Shown: one piece after another, positions 63,270 through 64,000 of the stretch | Layout of the letters: every line of letters starts with the position of its first letter | Position numbering within the stretch: the stretch's first letter is position 1 | Assembly: GCA_965197825.1 (NCBI GenBank) | Contig: CBDANW010000002.1 | Span: forward strand, 558,001-622,000 | Reading direction: 5' to 3' | Length of the DNA: 64,000 nt | Origin: CBDANW01 sp965197825 | GTDB taxonomy: Bacteria > Acidobacteriota > Vicinamibacteria > Marinacidobacterales > DATDRI01 | The notes under the pieces: generated by a model | What the model was told of the DNA's origin: nothing | Seen by the model: only the letters and a program-made list of their open reading frames with translations | Database searches by the model: none | Made by a program: the position numbers and the translations under genes

Positions 63270-64000
63270 TCAGCGCCCTGTTTCACGGCCTGGGGGCGCA
63301 AGCAGACTGAAGGGAACGGCCTCAACGATGGCGCTCTGGCCGACCGCTGGCAGCTCGAACGGGACGTATTGTCCGTACTCATAACGCACCCACCGGAGGG
63401 ACTCATCCTCCAGCTCGCGCGAAAACGTAAAGTGCACTCGCTTCGGGCGGCCGTCCTCAGTCAGGGTCGCCACCTTGATCCCGAAGTCTGAAAGCTTGAC
63501 CTGATAGTTTTCGGAAAAAAGTTCTGTGCGCGCGCGGTACACGATGTCGAATGGCGAGCCGAGCCAGCCATCCTCCGCTTCAATCGAAAGCGTGTGTTTG
63601 GAAGAACGTTCTATGGCCAGCGATGTTGTTCCCGGCGCCAGCATGAGCATGCTTCTCGGTGCTGGCTTCGAATCGAACCTCCGGACGATCAGAGTGTACT
63701 GACCGTAAAAGGTGTTCGGAGCGTTGACGATCACGAGCCTCTGAGTTTCCAGCCGCGGGTCGTTCGGGAGACTTCGGGGCGGATTGGCGTAAACCGGCTC
63801 TTGCGACGAAATGGATGCACTCGTCACCAGCTGGAAGGGCGCCGCGATCACGACGTGGACGACTACCAGAACCCAAGCCAGGAGGCGACCCGCTCCAGGC
63901 GTTACCGCGCGGTCGAAAAGTCGGACCAGCAACATCGCCAGTAGTCCCATGCCACCAATCCCGACGAAGAAAAGAAGCCGGTCATGGGGGAATCCAGCCG
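63270..64000 (-). CDS. Membrane protein of unknown function, 5' end beyond the window
   Basis: The frame is open from 64000 to the stop at 63270, so the true start is outside. The visible part has two hydrophobic segments (RLLFFVGIGGMGLLAMLLVRLF and LLAWVLVVVHVVIAAPF) followed by about 170 soluble, beta-rich residues (RLVIVNAPNTFYGQYTLIV, SLRWVRYEYGQYVPFELP). This resembles the C-terminal end of a polytopic membrane protein with an extracytoplasmic domain. The family is not recognised. Confidence 0.6.
   Translation of the reverse strand, partial: AGFPHDRLLFFVGIGGMGLLAMLLVRLFDRAVTPGAGRLLAWVLVVVHVVIAAPFQLVTSASISSQEPVYANPPRSLPNDPRLETQRLVIVNAPNTFYGQYTLIVRRFDSKPAPRSMLMLAPGTTSLAIERSSKHTLSIEAEDGWLGSPFDIVYRARTELFSENYQVKLSDFGIKVATLTEDGRPKRVHFTFSRELEDESLRWVRYEYGQYVPFELPAVGQSAIVEAVPFSLLAPPGRETGR

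Noticed and set aside
1..64000. CRISPR array or rRNA genes
   Set aside because: No regularly spaced short repeats and no conserved rRNA segments were seen on either strand.

Overview
The window is a GC-rich bacterial chromosome segment. The 'MPLTP.TKLG.YEIL' style Ser/Thr kinases, SpoIVB-type S55 peptidase, DUF4136 lipoprotein, TPR and beta-propeller secreted proteins, and many TTG/GTG starts suggest Acidobacteriota or a close relative. This is inferred from protein style only: there is no rRNA here. No CRISPR array or prophage was seen.

Layout. 0-2.5 kb: the 3' part of an IS256-family element (copy A), a kinase gene cut by it, and a partly duplicated kinase start running into tRNA-Glu and tRNA-Lys. 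2.7-15.9 kb: housekeeping genes (purA, an AAA ATPase, a lipoprotein, trxA-trxB with a redoxin/sulfatase chimera, rsmA, RNase J, uppP, ftsK, a cell-wall amidase). 16.1-21.3 kb: accessory and decaying (vapBC, a broken kinase, a broken HNH nuclease, a second IS256-type element, a sensor fragment), followed by a Fic-like protein with a ruined active site. 22.1-34.2 kb: a 12-kb minus-strand superoperon aroDE-hisZ-hisG-hisD-hisC-hisB-hisH-hisA-hisF-hisIE-chorismate mutase-DAHP synthase-tyrA-HAD phosphatase, mostly with 4-base start/stop overlaps. Its structured leader ends in a textbook terminator whose 3' arm carries the only good ribosome binding site for aroDE. 34.5-40.9 kb: a cNMP-binding protein with a deletion, an S55 peptidase, a frameshifted beta-propeller protein, and an anti-sigma/sigma pair. 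40.98-42.44 kb: IS256 copy B with an 8-bp target duplication. 42.7-50 kb: a citrate synthase remnant, a TPR protein, a DUF2064 glycosyltransferase, a HAD phosphatase, and pheST.

50.06-57.35 kb: the most interesting stretch. It is a 7.27-kb composite structure bounded by two same-orientation IS256 copies (C intact, D with a nonsense codon) and by one 8-bp direct repeat, GGTGAGTT. It encloses an IS66-type module with tnpA-tnpB on the plus strand, tnpC and a DUF4338 (DruA-like) gene on the minus strand, and tnpB and tnpC overlapping tail to tail. An IS3-family element is nested inside the outer end of copy D. 57.4-61.6 kb: gnd, pgl, a DinB-like protein and an ABC-2 exporter. 61.7-62.8 kb: an intact IS630 element inserted in a dispersed structured repeat. 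62.9-64 kb: a TPR pseudogene and a membrane protein running off the window.

Gene names come from recognised family motifs; no database search was run.
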